DNA of 38,972 nt from Sedimenticola sp. (GCA_027068915.1 JAMOLT010000011.1:1-38972), one strand, 5' to 3'; counted from the stretch's first letter, positions 16,284 through 23,594 are shown. Made by a program: numbers and translations. The notes: a model not told the origin generated them from the letters alone.

Positions 16284-18535
16284 TGCCGTTTTCGCCGCCC
16301 GGAGCGGCGTTTTTTCCCCGATTTTTTTGGACTCGCTGGTTTTTCACTGCGCCCAGCCAGTGCAAGATCGATCTTCCGGTCATCCATATTGACAGCCGCA
16401 ACCACGACCTGGATGGAATCCCCGAGACGATAGGTTTTGCCGCTACGTTCTCCCACCAGTTTGTGGGCAATGGGATCGAAATGGAAGAAATCATGGTCAA
16501 GCGAGGTGATATGCACCAGCCCGGTGATGTACACATCCTTGAGTTCCACAAACACACCGAAGCTGTTGACGCTGACTATCAGTCCCTCAAACGGCAGCCC
16601 CACCTTGTCCAGCATGAACTCGCATTTCAGGGCATCGGCAGAATCCCGGGTGGCTTCGTCCGAACGGCGTTCAGTCATGGAACAATGCTCACCAATGGTG
16701 GCAATTTGCGGAAACGAATACTCGAAGCTGTCCGCCTGGCCATCAATAAGCAGGTGGCGGATGGCTCGGTGCACCAGCAAATCCGGATAGCGGCGAATGG
16801 GCGAGGTAAAATGTGTGTAGGCAGGAAAGGCCAGGCCAAAATGCCCGATATTCTCAGACGAATAGATCGCCTGCATCATGGAACGCAGCAACACCGTCTG
16901 GATCATGTGCACATCCGGTCGCTCCTTGATCTGCTCAATCAGCTCGGCATAGTCCTTCGCCGTCGGTTTGTCACCCCCGTTGAGCCGCAAACCCAGTTGC
17001 GCCAGAAACTGGTGCAAGTCATTGAGTTTGTCTTCACTGGGGCGCTCATGCACACGATACAGCGCTGGAATCTTCTTGCGCAGCAGCAGTCGCGCAGAGG
17101 CGACATTCGCCGCCAACATGCATTCCTCGATAATGCGGTGGGCATCATGCCGCACCGTGGGAACGATACCATTCAGCCGACCGTTTTCATCAAATACAAA
17201 GCGCGTCTCCACCGTATCAAAATCAATGGCCCCCTGCTCTTTTCTGCCTTCATGCAACGCATGATAGAGATGGTTCAGCTCTTCAAGATGAGGCAACAAG
17301 GCAGCATGCTTCTTGCGCAGCTTCTTGTCACCGCCAAACAGCATGGCTTCCACCTCATCGTAGGTCAGGCGCGCATGAGAACGCATCACTGCCTGCAGGA
17401 AACGCGATCGCAGGATTTTGCCTTCCTTGCTGATATAAAGCTCTGCGGCCATGCACAGGCGATCAACCTCGGGGTTTAGTGAACACAGGCCATTGGAAAG
17501 GATTTCCGGCAGCATGGGTACAACCCGGTCGGGGAAATAGGTGGAGTTTCCGCGCTTGTAGGCTTCTTTATCCAGGGCCGAATTTACCGGCACATAGGAT
17601 GAAACATCCGCGATGCAAACCAGCAACTTCCACCCCTTGGGCATCCGCTGACAATACACTGCATCATCGAAATCCCTTGCATCAGCGCCATCAATGGTCA
17701 CCAGAGGAAGATTACGCAGATCGGTACGCCCTTCCTTGGCCGATTCGGGGACATCTTCTTTCAGAGCCACAATTTCCTGCTCTACCTCCTGCGGCCAGAT
17801 CACCGGAATGTCATGCACACGGATGGCAACATCCGTCTCCATGCCTGGCGCAAGATGATCGCCGATGATCTCTATCACCCGCCCGATGGGCTGCCGCCAT
17901 TTGGTCGGTTGTTCGAGGATCTCCACCACCACCATCTGGCCTTCTTTTACCCCATTGAAATGCTCATCGGGGATGATGACGCGGTGCGTCATGCGCTTGT
18001 TGTCAGGCACCAGAAAGCCCATACCGGCTTCCACATTTACACGCCCAACCACCTGGCTATGGGCACGCTCCAGAATTTCCACCACAGAACCTTCTCTGCG
18101 GCCACGCCTGTCCACACCCGTAACCTGCACCACCACCCGGTCATCGTGCCACAGGGGGCGCATTTCCCGGGGAGACATGAACAAATCCTCTCCCCCCTCA
18201 TCAGGGCGAAGAAACCCAAAACCATCGGCGTGGGCAATAATCCGTCCGGCAATCAGGTCTTTCTTGTTGACCACGCACAAGCCGCCGCGACGATTGCGCA
18301 CGATCTGCCCGTCACGGAGCATGGCCTTTATCCGGTACGACAATGCTTCCACCTGTTTCGGGTCTTTCAACCCCAGCAATGGTGCAAGGTCTTCAAGTTT
18401 CAGGGGAATACCATGGGTTTCCATGGTTTCGAGTATGAACTCCCGACTGGGAATGGGATTATCGTATTTGCGCTCTTCCCGGGCGCGATAGGGATCACGT
18501 TTTTGTGATTTGTTCTTCTTTCTCGACTTGGCCAC
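16280..18535 (-). CDS. rnr: Ribonuclease R
   Basis: This is a processive 3'-5' exoribonuclease of about 751 residues that degrades structured RNA. Domains in order are an N-terminal winged helix (PIPSREFILETMETHG), cold-shock domains, the RNB catalytic domain with DGADARDFDDAVYC, S1 (VSVNSFGVFVELKDVYITGLVHI, quoted in part) and a basic tail KKRRSGRRKRQ. I favour GTG 18535 (reading MAKSRKKNK). An in-frame TTG at 18553 is the longest possibility, and neither has a strong ribosome site. It is coupled to rlmB and divergent from the macrodomain gene. Confidence 0.95.
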   Translation of the reverse strand: MAKSRKKNKSQKRDPYRAREERKYDNPIPSREFILETMETHGIPLKLEDLAPLLGLKDPKQVEALSYRIKAMLRDGQIVRNRRGGLCVVNKKDLIAGRIIAHADGFGFLRPDEGGEDLFMSPREMRPLWHDDRVVVQVTGVDRRGRREGSVVEILERAHSQVVGRVNVEAGMGFLVPDNKRMTHRVIIPDEHFNGVKEGQMVVVEILEQPTKWRQPIGRVIEIIGDHLAPGMETDVAIRVHDIPVIWPQEVEQEIVALKEDVPESAKEGRTDLRNLPLVTIDGADARDFDDAVYCQRMPKGWKLLVCIADVSSYVPVNSALDKEAYKRGNSTYFPDRVVPMLPEILSNGLCSLNPEVDRLCMAAELYISKEGKILRSRFLQAVMRSHARLTYDEVEAMLFGGDKKLRKKHAALLPHLEELNHLYHALHEGRKEQGAIDFDTVETRFVFDENGRLNGIVPTVRHDAHRIIEECMLAANVASARLLLRKKIPALYRVHERPSEDKLNDLHQFLAQLGLRLNGGDKPTAKDYAELIEQIKERPDVHMIQTVLLRSMMQAIYSSENIGHFGLAFPAYTHFTSPIRRYPDLLVHRAIRHLLIDGQADSFEYSFPQIATIGEHCSMTERRSDEATRDSADALKCEFMLDKVGLPFEGLIVSVNSFGVFVELKDVYITGLVHITSLDHDFFHFDPIAHKLVGERSGKTYRLGDSIQVVVAAVNMDDRKIDLALAGRSEKPASPKKSGKKRRSGRRKRQ

Positions 18536-18716
18536 AGGCCTATTTACCTTCAATGCATCTTATTAATCAGAAACACATTATACGCGCTTGCCTGGTTCAA
18601 TACTAACCACGGTCTCCACTATTGATCCGGCAACCATGCCACAAATCAAGGTCATGGCAGGCAAGCTTGTTTACAATAGATTCATATTCAACGCACAAAC
18701 CCGAGGAGTAGCAGAC

Positions 18717-19202
18717 ATGATCAAGCAAGTGGAAGGCGATATCCTGCTTACAAAAGCACAGGTTATTGCCCATGGTGTTGCCGCCATGGACCCAATGAAT
18801 CAGGGACTGGCCAAGTCCTTGCACGAAAAATATCCTGCCATGCACAAGGATTTCCATCATTGGTGCCACCAGCATCACCCAAAGCCTGGTGAAACCTGGA
18901 TGTGGGGCGGCCCCGATGGTGTCCGCATCGTCAATCTGATCACCCAGGACGGTGGCTACGGCCGTGGCAGCAAACCGGAACACGCGACCATTCAGCATGT
19001 CAATCACGCCCTGAAAGCCCTACACAAAATGGCAATAAAAGAAAAATTCACCTCCATCGCACTACCTCGTCTGGCTACAGGCGTTGGCGGCTTGGACTGG
19101 AGTGATGTAGAACCATTGATCAACAAACATCTTGGCGATCTGGACATCCCCATCTATGTATACGCTGTCTATCACGCCGGGATGCAGGCAAAGGACGAAT
19201 AG
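18717..19202 (+). CDS. Macrodomain protein, TARG1/DarG-like
   Basis: This 161-residue single-domain protein probably binds ADP-ribose or removes it from modified targets. It opens VEGDILLTKAQVIAHGV, with the macrodomain strand 1 and loop. The later ALPRLATGVGGLDWSDVEPLI is characteristic of the TARG1/ALC1/DarG branch, which uses a Lys/Asp pair rather than the MacroD catalytic loop. I chose ATG 18717 because GAGGAG at 18703-18708 is ideally spaced. The frame is open to 18588 without support. No DarT-like toxin adjoins it, so it is not a darTG locus. The substrate is unknown. Confidence 0.82.
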   Translation: MIKQVEGDILLTKAQVIAHGVAAMDPMNQGLAKSLHEKYPAMHKDFHHWCHQHHPKPGETWMWGGPDGVRIVNLITQDGGYGRGSKPEHATIQHVNHALKALHKMAIKEKFTSIALPRLATGVGGLDWSDVEPLINKHLGDLDIPIYVYAVYHAGMQAKDE

Positions 19203-19221
19203 GGAGAAAGAACATCTCTCT

Positions 19222-19246
19222 CCATCTGCCCTGTATGGGCAGATGG
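19222..19246 (+). terminator. Hairpin after the macrodomain gene
   Basis: CCATCTGCCC and GGGCAGATGG form a perfect 10-bp stem with a 5-nt TGTAT loop, 20 bp after the stop codon. No T-run follows, so termination may be weak or factor-dependent. Confidence 0.55.
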
Positions 19247-19249
19247 AGG

Positions 19250-19278
19250 TTGACAGTCAGCGCAGCAACTTGTACAGT
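19250..19278 (+). promoter_or_regulatory. Predicted promoter of tRNA-Leu
   Basis: A consensus -35 TTGACA (19250-19255) and TACAGT (19273-19278) are separated by 17 bases. A GC-rich discriminator (TCGCGCC) follows. Such discriminators are typical of stable-RNA promoters under stringent control. The tRNA begins 36 bp downstream of the -10 box. Confidence 0.75.
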
Positions 19279-19314
19279 TCGCGCCTCAAGAATATAGGTC
19301 TATCCTGAGTTCTT

Positions 19315-19401
19315 GCCGAGGTGGTGAAATTGGTAGACACGCTAGCTTCAGGTGCTAGTGGGGGCAACCCCGTGGAGGTTCAAGTCCTCTCCTCGGCACC
19401 A
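19315..19401 (+). tRNA. tRNA-Leu (CAG)
   Basis: The 87-base gene includes an encoded CCA (19399-19401). The acceptor stem GCCGAGG pairs with CCTCGGC (19391-19397). The anticodon stem CTAGC/GCTAG encloses TTCAGGT, with anticodon CAG at 19349-19351. A long variable arm (GGGGGCAACCCC region) marks a class II tRNA. The T arm AGG-TTCAAGT-CCT is standard. The last 26 bases are repeated at 21816-21841, so the gene is the integration site of a small island and its 3' end is the left copy of the repeat. Confidence 0.97.
19376..19401 (+). repeat. Left attachment repeat (attL) in tRNA-Leu
   Basis: These 26 bases, including CAAGTCCTCTCCTCGGCACC, are identical to 21816-21841. The identity stops on both sides, as expected for a site-specific recombination core. 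Confidence 0.85.
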
Positions 19402-19426
19402 TTTTACTAGACCATCATAAACCTCG

Positions 19427-19455
19427 AAAAGCACTGTATTTACAGTGCTTTTTTT
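19427..19455 (+). terminator. Island-borne terminator for tRNA-Leu
   Basis: AAAAGCACTG (19427-19436) pairs with CAGTGCTTTT (19443-19452) around a 6-nt loop, and the T-run extends to 19455. It replaces the original tRNA terminator, now 2.4 kb away at 21852-21879. Confidence 0.85.
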
Positions 19456-19505
19456 GTGTTTGTAAATTCATTCCGTTGTCTCCCATTGTCTCTGAATGTC
19501 GCTTT

Positions 19506-19524
19506 GTGGAACGTGGGTGGAACG
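19506..19524. repeat. Paired GTGGAACG motif, left end of island
   Basis: GTGGAACG occurs at 19506-19513 and 19517-19524, one helical turn apart. The same pair with the same spacing lies near the other end at 21737-21755. These are candidate integrase arm-type binding sites. Confidence 0.55.
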
Positions 19525-19566
19525 CAGATCGGTAGTTTTCGTTTCCAAAATATGCACGTTCACTGC

Positions 19567-19866
19567 TCATGATTTGGACGCATGGACCTCGTTAACCGAC
19601 AAAGAATGTGTCCCCACTCTTCCTTGCAAAGCCTGCCGAACAAACTGCATCGACGCACTCTCATTTGACTCGACGAGTTGTCGAACCTGATCGGACATAT
19701 CGTCGATTTTATTCAACCTGGTTGCAGCATCCATCGCCCGGTCATAAGCCTCCACAACATCGGCGCTGGTCACTTCATAACCCCACCCCTGACTCAATGC
19801 CATCGCGGAGCCGAGAGCAAATACCGGTTCGGTGTCAAGGTAATCCCGTGCCACCCTTGTCAGCAT
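19567..19866 (-). pseudogene. Unrecognised protein remnant in the island
   Basis: The frame encodes 99 residues from ATG 19866 (MLTRVARDYLDTEP...). It stays open for about 17 further codons upstream, with plausible protein sequence (LLALELANRS) but no start codon or ribosome site, until an in-frame TAA near 19930. This suggests the 3' part of a gene that lost its 5' end. The peptide is alpha-helical and acidic with no motif I recognise. It is opposite in direction to hipBA. It could be a cut-down cargo or mobility gene. Confidence 0.4.
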
Positions 19867-19983
19867 TTTCGGATCACAGTGGCTTCGGTTGGCAAGCTCC
19901 AGTGCCAGTAAGTTAGAGGTACAGACTATTTATGCCAACCTTACCGATATAAGAGCATCATGCTTCGCATACGACAGGGCCTG

Positions 19984-20106
19984 TATTAATACCGTACGTG
20001 AACTATTATGGGTCATTTCCTAATAATTACGATATTTATCACGTACAGGATATTTTTCTTGATTTACACCAAATTTATTGCTATTTTTTACCGTACGATA
20101 CAATTA
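19984..20106 (+). promoter_or_regulatory. hipBA promoter with three candidate HipB operators
   Basis: Three similar AT-rich sites are centred on CGTAC at 19993, 20042 and 20092, spaced 49 and 50 bp, about five helical turns. The middle one reads TATC-N8-GATA (20037-20052), close to the E. coli HipB operator pattern TATCC-N8-GGATA. A promoter TTGATT (20059-20064) with TATTTT (20082-20087), spacer 17, lies between sites two and three. Autorepression by HipB is inferred from the family. Confidence 0.55.
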
Positions 20107-20119
20107 TTGGACTAAAAAG

Positions 20120-20413
20120 ATGAAAAAAAATGATGTCTCTTACGGGCGGATCCAGTCGGCTGAAGACCTCGGCCAGCTTGTGCGTGCCCACCGCAAAAGT
20201 AAAGGATTGACCCTCGAAAGGGTCTCCGGACTCGGTAACCTGAGCACCCGGTTTCTATCTGAGTTCGAACGCGGCAAGGAAACTGCCGAGATTGGAAAAA
20301 TTCTGAAGGCTTTGCGAACCCTGGGGCTGGACATCATCGTTCAACCAAGGGGAGGAGCAACCCCCTCCTCTCACAGTCCATACCCGACCAAAACCAGATC
20401 AGGACAATCATGA
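20120..20413 (+). CDS. hipB: HipB antitoxin, Xre-type repressor
   Basis: This 97-residue DNA-binding antitoxin binds and neutralises HipA and represses the operon. The helix-turn-helix is visible in LGQLVRAHRKSKGLTLERVS...LSTRFLSEFERGK (about residues 17-54). A beta strand LDIIVQPR and a disordered tail (PSSHSPYPTKTRSGQS) follow. I chose ATG 20120. The frame is open back to 20078, but that start lies upstream of the predicted transcript. The stop overlaps the hipA start by four bases (ATGA). Confidence 0.88.
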   Translation: MKKNDVSYGRIQSAEDLGQLVRAHRKSKGLTLERVSGLGNLSTRFLSEFERGKETAEIGKILKALRTLGLDIIVQPRGGATPSSHSPYPTKTRSGQS

Positions 20414-21657
20414 CCGACCGGGATGCACTCAATGTCTGGTTTGGCGATCGCTTGGTGGGATACTTGTGGCGAAATCCAGTCGGTGCCATTGGATTTCGTT
20501 ATGAGCCTGATTGGATCAACAACAATGGCTTCGCCATCTCGCTCACACTCCCTCTCACAATAGAAGACTTTTCCTGCGATGCCAGCGTTGCTCATCGTTT
20601 TTTTGCCAATCTGCTGCCCGAGGGTGGTGCCCGGGAACACATTGTTCGCGATCTGAAAATTCCCTATACCGATTTTGACTTGTTGCGCGCCATCGGTGGC
20701 GAGTGTGCTGGCGCACTCTCTATTCTGCCTGTGGAGCGCAACCCATCAGACGATCGAAGTTACCGCCCCCTCCCAGGTAAGGAACTGGCCCAACTGATTG
20801 CTCGGCGCGGCCAGATTTATGCGGCTTGGCCGAAGGATAAACGGCCCCGGCTATCATTGGCAGGTGCTCAGGATAAATGCCCGGTGTTGATCCGGGATGG
20901 TCACTATTTTCTTCCCGAGGGCGAAGCGCCCACCAGTCATATCCTGAAATTCGAGTTGACGGACTATCATCATCTGCCGGCCTATGAAACATTTACCAGC
21001 TTGCTTGCCAGACAAATCGGGTTGCCCGTCGTCGATATCGAATTGCATTCCATTGAAAAGCGTTTCTATGCGCAGATTGGGCGCTATGATCGCGTATGGG
21101 ATGAACACGGTGAAGTGCAACGTCTACACCAGGAAGACTTTTGTCAGGCACTTGGCTACGGGCACGAAAAAAAATACCAGGATTCCGGCGGCCCAACCTT
21201 TGCTGAATGCTACCAATTACTGCAGGGTGCTTCGACGGATCCTGCCATTGATACACAGAATCTCCTGCGCTGGCAGATTTTCAATCTCCTGGCCGGCAAC
21301 TCGGATGGCCATGCCAAGAACCTGTCGATACTATATCTACCAAGCGGCGAGATTCGTCTGTCTCCCTTCTATGATCTGGTTTGTACGCGCGCCATCGAAC
21401 GAATCGACACTCACCTCGCCTTCGATATTGGCAAGCAAAGAGACCCAGGGCAAATCACCACAAAACACTGGGCGTCGCTGGCCGGAGAATGCGATGTGGG
21501 TTCACGTTTCCTGATCGGGCTGGTAGAAGAGACGGCAACCTCGTTACTGGAACAAATCGGACAAGCAAAGGCGCTGTTTGAAGAGCAATACGGTAAATAT
21601 CCATCACTGCAACGCATCGAGCGTATTGTCATACAGCAATGTCGCCGTGCCACCTGA
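20410..21657 (+). CDS. hipA: HipA serine/threonine kinase toxin
   Basis: This is a 415-residue toxin kinase. In E. coli, HipA phosphorylates glutamyl-tRNA synthetase and induces persistence; the target here is unknown. The N-terminal subdomain (about 5-105) precedes the kinase core. The conserved loop is SLAGAQDK (149-156), where S149 corresponds to the autophosphorylation serine. K180 matches the ATP-binding lysine. NSDGHAKN (297-304) supplies catalytic D299 and N304, and FYDLV supplies metal-binding D322. All key residues are intact, so the toxin looks active. It is translationally coupled to hipB and is the last gene of the island. Confidence 0.93.
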   Translation: MTDRDALNVWFGDRLVGYLWRNPVGAIGFRYEPDWINNNGFAISLTLPLTIEDFSCDASVAHRFFANLLPEGGAREHIVRDLKIPYTDFDLLRAIGGECAGALSILPVERNPSDDRSYRPLPGKELAQLIARRGQIYAAWPKDKRPRLSLAGAQDKCPVLIRDGHYFLPEGEAPTSHILKFELTDYHHLPAYETFTSLLARQIGLPVVDIELHSIEKRFYAQIGRYDRVWDEHGEVQRLHQEDFCQALGYGHEKKYQDSGGPTFAECYQLLQGASTDPAIDTQNLLRWQIFNLLAGNSDGHAKNLSILYLPSGEIRLSPFYDLVCTRAIERIDTHLAFDIGKQRDPGQITTKHWASLAGECDVGSRFLIGLVEETATSLLEQIGQAKALFEEQYGKYPSLQRIERIVIQQCRRAT

Positions 21658-21736
21658 ATGTAATACAACAAGTGTCCTGGATACGCTAAAAAGTCTGGAT
21701 CAAGACCGGGCAAACAGGGCCTCGGCAAGAATCAAC

Positions 21737-21755
21737 GTGGAACGTGAGTGGAACG
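21737..21755. repeat. Paired GTGGAACG motif, right end of island
   Basis: GTGGAACG occurs at 21737-21744 and 21748-21755, with the same 11-bp register and orientation as the left pair. It lies about 60 bp inside the right attachment repeat. Confidence 0.55.
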
Positions 21756-21815
21756 AAGACAAATATCAGAGTTATAACATGTTGTTTTATATATTAAATA
21801 TAGGTATTTTAAGGA

Positions 21816-21841
21816 AGGTTCAAGTCCTCTCCTCGGCACCA
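21816..21841 (+). repeat. Right attachment repeat (attR), tRNA-Leu 3' fragment
   Basis: This is an exact copy of the last 26 bases of tRNA-Leu, including the encoded CCA, with no tRNA 5' half before it. It marks the original chromosomal junction. Confidence 0.85.
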
Positions 21842-21851
21842 GTTAAAAATC

Positions 21852-21879
21852 AAAGGGTTACGTGAGAGCGTAGCCCTTT
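21852..21879 (+). terminator. Displaced original terminator of tRNA-Leu
   Basis: AAAGGGTTACG (21852-21862) pairs with CGTAGCCCTTT (21869-21879) with one G-U pair and a 6-nt loop. It lies 10 bp after the right attachment repeat, where the terminator of the uninterrupted tRNA gene would be. Confidence 0.6.
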
Positions 21880-21931
21880 ATTGATGTTGGGTATACGAAA
21901 CACGAGGTTTCCACCTTCCTCGACACATGTT

Positions 21932-22765
21932 TCAGGGGGCTTCCCTGATGCGAAGGAAGGACGCAAACCGCGGGATTCCGTTGCTGGAAAACCCTTGGTG
22001 TTTGAAAGTTATCAGGCTGCCAATAGCCGGGGGGACGGCACGCTCTTCATCGGTCAGGCCGGAGCCGACGTAAAAACGCTTTCCGCCTTCAATCTCCACC
22101 CACAGGGCACCGACCATTCCCTGAAGCCTGCCCTTGCCTGGCCGGTATCCAACCACTCGCCCTTCCATATCTTCAAAGCGCTTTACCTTTAAGGCGTTGG
22201 AGCTACGGCCTGTTTCATATGAGCTATCAGGATTCCTCAATACCAGCCCCTCGCCACCGGCAGCAATAATGGCATCAAGGTGCCTCATGAGCTGTTCCGC
22301 ATCATGGTATAACGTCTGTGGAATAATCCGTACATGCTCCAGCGGACGCTGGGACAGATAGGTCTCCAGTTTTTTCAGGCGGGCTTCCAATCCCCCTGGG
22401 GCATGAGGCACTTCGAAGATGTTGTAGGTGACGCGCTGCCAACCCCCATGGGGTTGATCTCGTGAAACGACAGACAGTGTTTCTTCAAAACTGCTTCTGG
22501 CGATCCACAGCTCACCATCCAGCTCAAAAGGAGGAAACTCTTTGGTGAACCAGCCGGGAGCGGCAAAATCCTTTCCCTGACGGCTCAACAGCTTACGTCC
22601 GTTCCAATGCGCACGAACACCATCGAGCTTCTCGCTCATCAGCCAGCCATGGACATCCATTCCCGACCGGTACTTTTCCAGCAACAGGAGTGCCGGCTCC
22701 GCACTCTGTGCAAACTGGGGGAATAGCAGTAACAGCCAGAACAGATACGTCTTGGTATGTTTCAT
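21932..22765 (-). CDS. ligE: Periplasmic ATP-dependent DNA ligase (LigE-type)
   Basis: This is a 277-residue minimal DNA ligase that seals nicks using ATP. A signal peptide (about 1-21, ending AQSA) directs export. Motif I is SEKLDGVRA with adenylated K46. FELDGELW is motif III-like, GGEGLVLRNP is motif IV, and LKVKRF is motif V. A C-terminal OB-fold follows, and no extra DNA-binding domain is present. LigE proteins occur in naturally competent or biofilm-forming gammaproteobacteria and act on extracellular or incoming DNA. The uptake role is inference. A MITE lies 31 bp upstream of the start. The gene is just outside the hipBA island. Confidence 0.9.
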   Translation of the reverse strand: MKHTKTYLFWLLLLFPQFAQSAEPALLLLEKYRSGMDVHGWLMSEKLDGVRAHWNGRKLLSRQGKDFAAPGWFTKEFPPFELDGELWIARSSFEETLSVVSRDQPHGGWQRVTYNIFEVPHAPGGLEARLKKLETYLSQRPLEHVRIIPQTLYHDAEQLMRHLDAIIAAGGEGLVLRNPDSSYETGRSSNALKVKRFEDMEGRVVGYRPGKGRLQGMVGALWVEIEGGKRFYVGSGLTDEERAVPPAIGSLITFKHQGFSSNGIPRFASFLRIREAP

Positions 22766-22796
22766 TGATCACAGCTCCTTGTAGATCAGATTTGTT

Positions 22797-22972
22797 CTAG
22801 TGTACTGCGTCTGTACTGCGTCGGAATTAAAGACCCTCAGTGAGTCACAATGCGGCCAGATGCAAGGCGTGCTGCCACCCCTTTCAAGCGAGTATAACAC
22901 TGCAGATGGCCGCATTGTGGGCCACCCGAAGGAACCCTTGAAAGAGCCTTTAATTCCGACGCAGTACACTAG
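22797..22972. mobile_element. 176-bp MITE with CTAG ends
   Basis: Terminal inverted repeats CTAGTGTACTGCGTC...GGAATTAAAG bound the element. The left copy has an internal 11-bp duplication (22801-22811 and 22812-22822). Internal arms CACAATGCGGCCA and TGGCCGCATTGTG also pair, so the whole unit can fold into a cruciform. It contains no gene. CTAG at both outer edges fits TA duplication at a CTAG target, as known for IS630-family elements. Confidence 0.75.
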
Positions 22973-23038
22973 CACAGCCCGATTGGGGTGTGCTATAAAT
23001 ACAGCGGCCATACACCACCATTCCGGGAGAGTTTTTTC

Positions 23039-23590
23039 ATGCGGCAATCAACAGGCATCATCATTGGCGGCTTGCTTGGGCTTTATATGCAATCAAGCAT
23101 GGCTCTGGAGTTGCTGAGCCCGGACATATCCGACCACATGCGCATGACAAAGCAGCAGGAATACCAAGGCTTTGGTTGCGACGGTGAAAATATTTCCCCC
23201 GCTCTCAAGTGGAAGGACGCTCCCCCTGGAACCAAGAGCTTTGCCCTGACGGTTTATGACCCCGATGCGCCTACCGGCAGCGGTTGGTGGCACTGGGTGG
23301 TATTCAATATTCCCAAAGATGCAAGGCAGTTGCCCAAAAATGCTGGTAACGTCAAGCTCAAGCTTCTGCCCCCACAGGCGGTGCAATCACGCACGGATTT
23401 CGGTACTCCTGGTTACGGAGGCCCCTGCCCTCCCAAAGGTCACGGCATACATCATTACCGGTTCACCCTGTATGCTCTGGACGTGGAAAAGCTGCCCCAG
23501 GGCATGGATGCACCTGCTGCCCAGGTGGGGTTTTCCATCAACCAGCATAAACTGGCGGAAAGCACCATTACCGGACTGTACTCGCGCTGA
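23039..23590 (+). CDS. Exported PEBP-family protein (YbhB/YbcL-like)
   Basis: This is a 183-residue phosphatidylethanolamine-binding-protein-like protein with a signal peptide (about 1-21, MRQSTGIIIGGLLGLY). The fold signatures YDPDAPTGSGWWHWVVFNIP and GGPCPPKGHGIHHYRFTLYA (given as separate fragments) form the ligand pocket, with the paired Asp and His residues intact. Bacterial members have no settled function. ATG 23039 has GGGAG at 23025-23029. An upstream in-frame start at 22988 lacks a ribosome site and would spoil the signal peptide. Confidence 0.9.
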   Translation: MRQSTGIIIGGLLGLYMQSSMALELLSPDISDHMRMTKQQEYQGFGCDGENISPALKWKDAPPGTKSFALTVYDPDAPTGSGWWHWVVFNIPKDARQLPKNAGNVKLKLLPPQAVQSRTDFGTPGYGGPCPPKGHGIHHYRFTLYALDVEKLPQGMDAPAAQVGFSINQHKLAESTITGLYSR

Positions 23591-23594
23591 CACA

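Larger units (their letters stand above)
19376..21841. mobile_element. hipBA mini-island inserted in tRNA-Leu
   Basis: A segment of about 2.4 kb is flanked by the 26-bp tRNA-derived repeats. It contains a tRNA terminator, a minus-strand gene remnant, hipB and hipA. No integrase or other mobility gene is present. Paired GTGGAACG motifs spaced 11 bp apart lie near both ends (19506-19524 and 21737-21755), which is what integrase arm sites would look like. The simplest reading is a non-autonomous integrative element moved by a helper integrase, or the remnant of a larger island. Confidence 0.75.

Noticed and set aside
15953-17479. 508-residue open frame on the plus strand opposite rlmB/rnr
   Set aside because: It spans the antisense of two real genes and has no domain signature.
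18717-19202. darTG toxin-antitoxin locus
   Set aside because: The macrodomain resembles DarG, but no DarT-like gene lies on either side.
21816-21841. Second tRNA-Leu gene
   Set aside because: Only the 3' 26 bases are present. There is no D arm, anticodon arm or acceptor 5' strand, so it is an attachment repeat.
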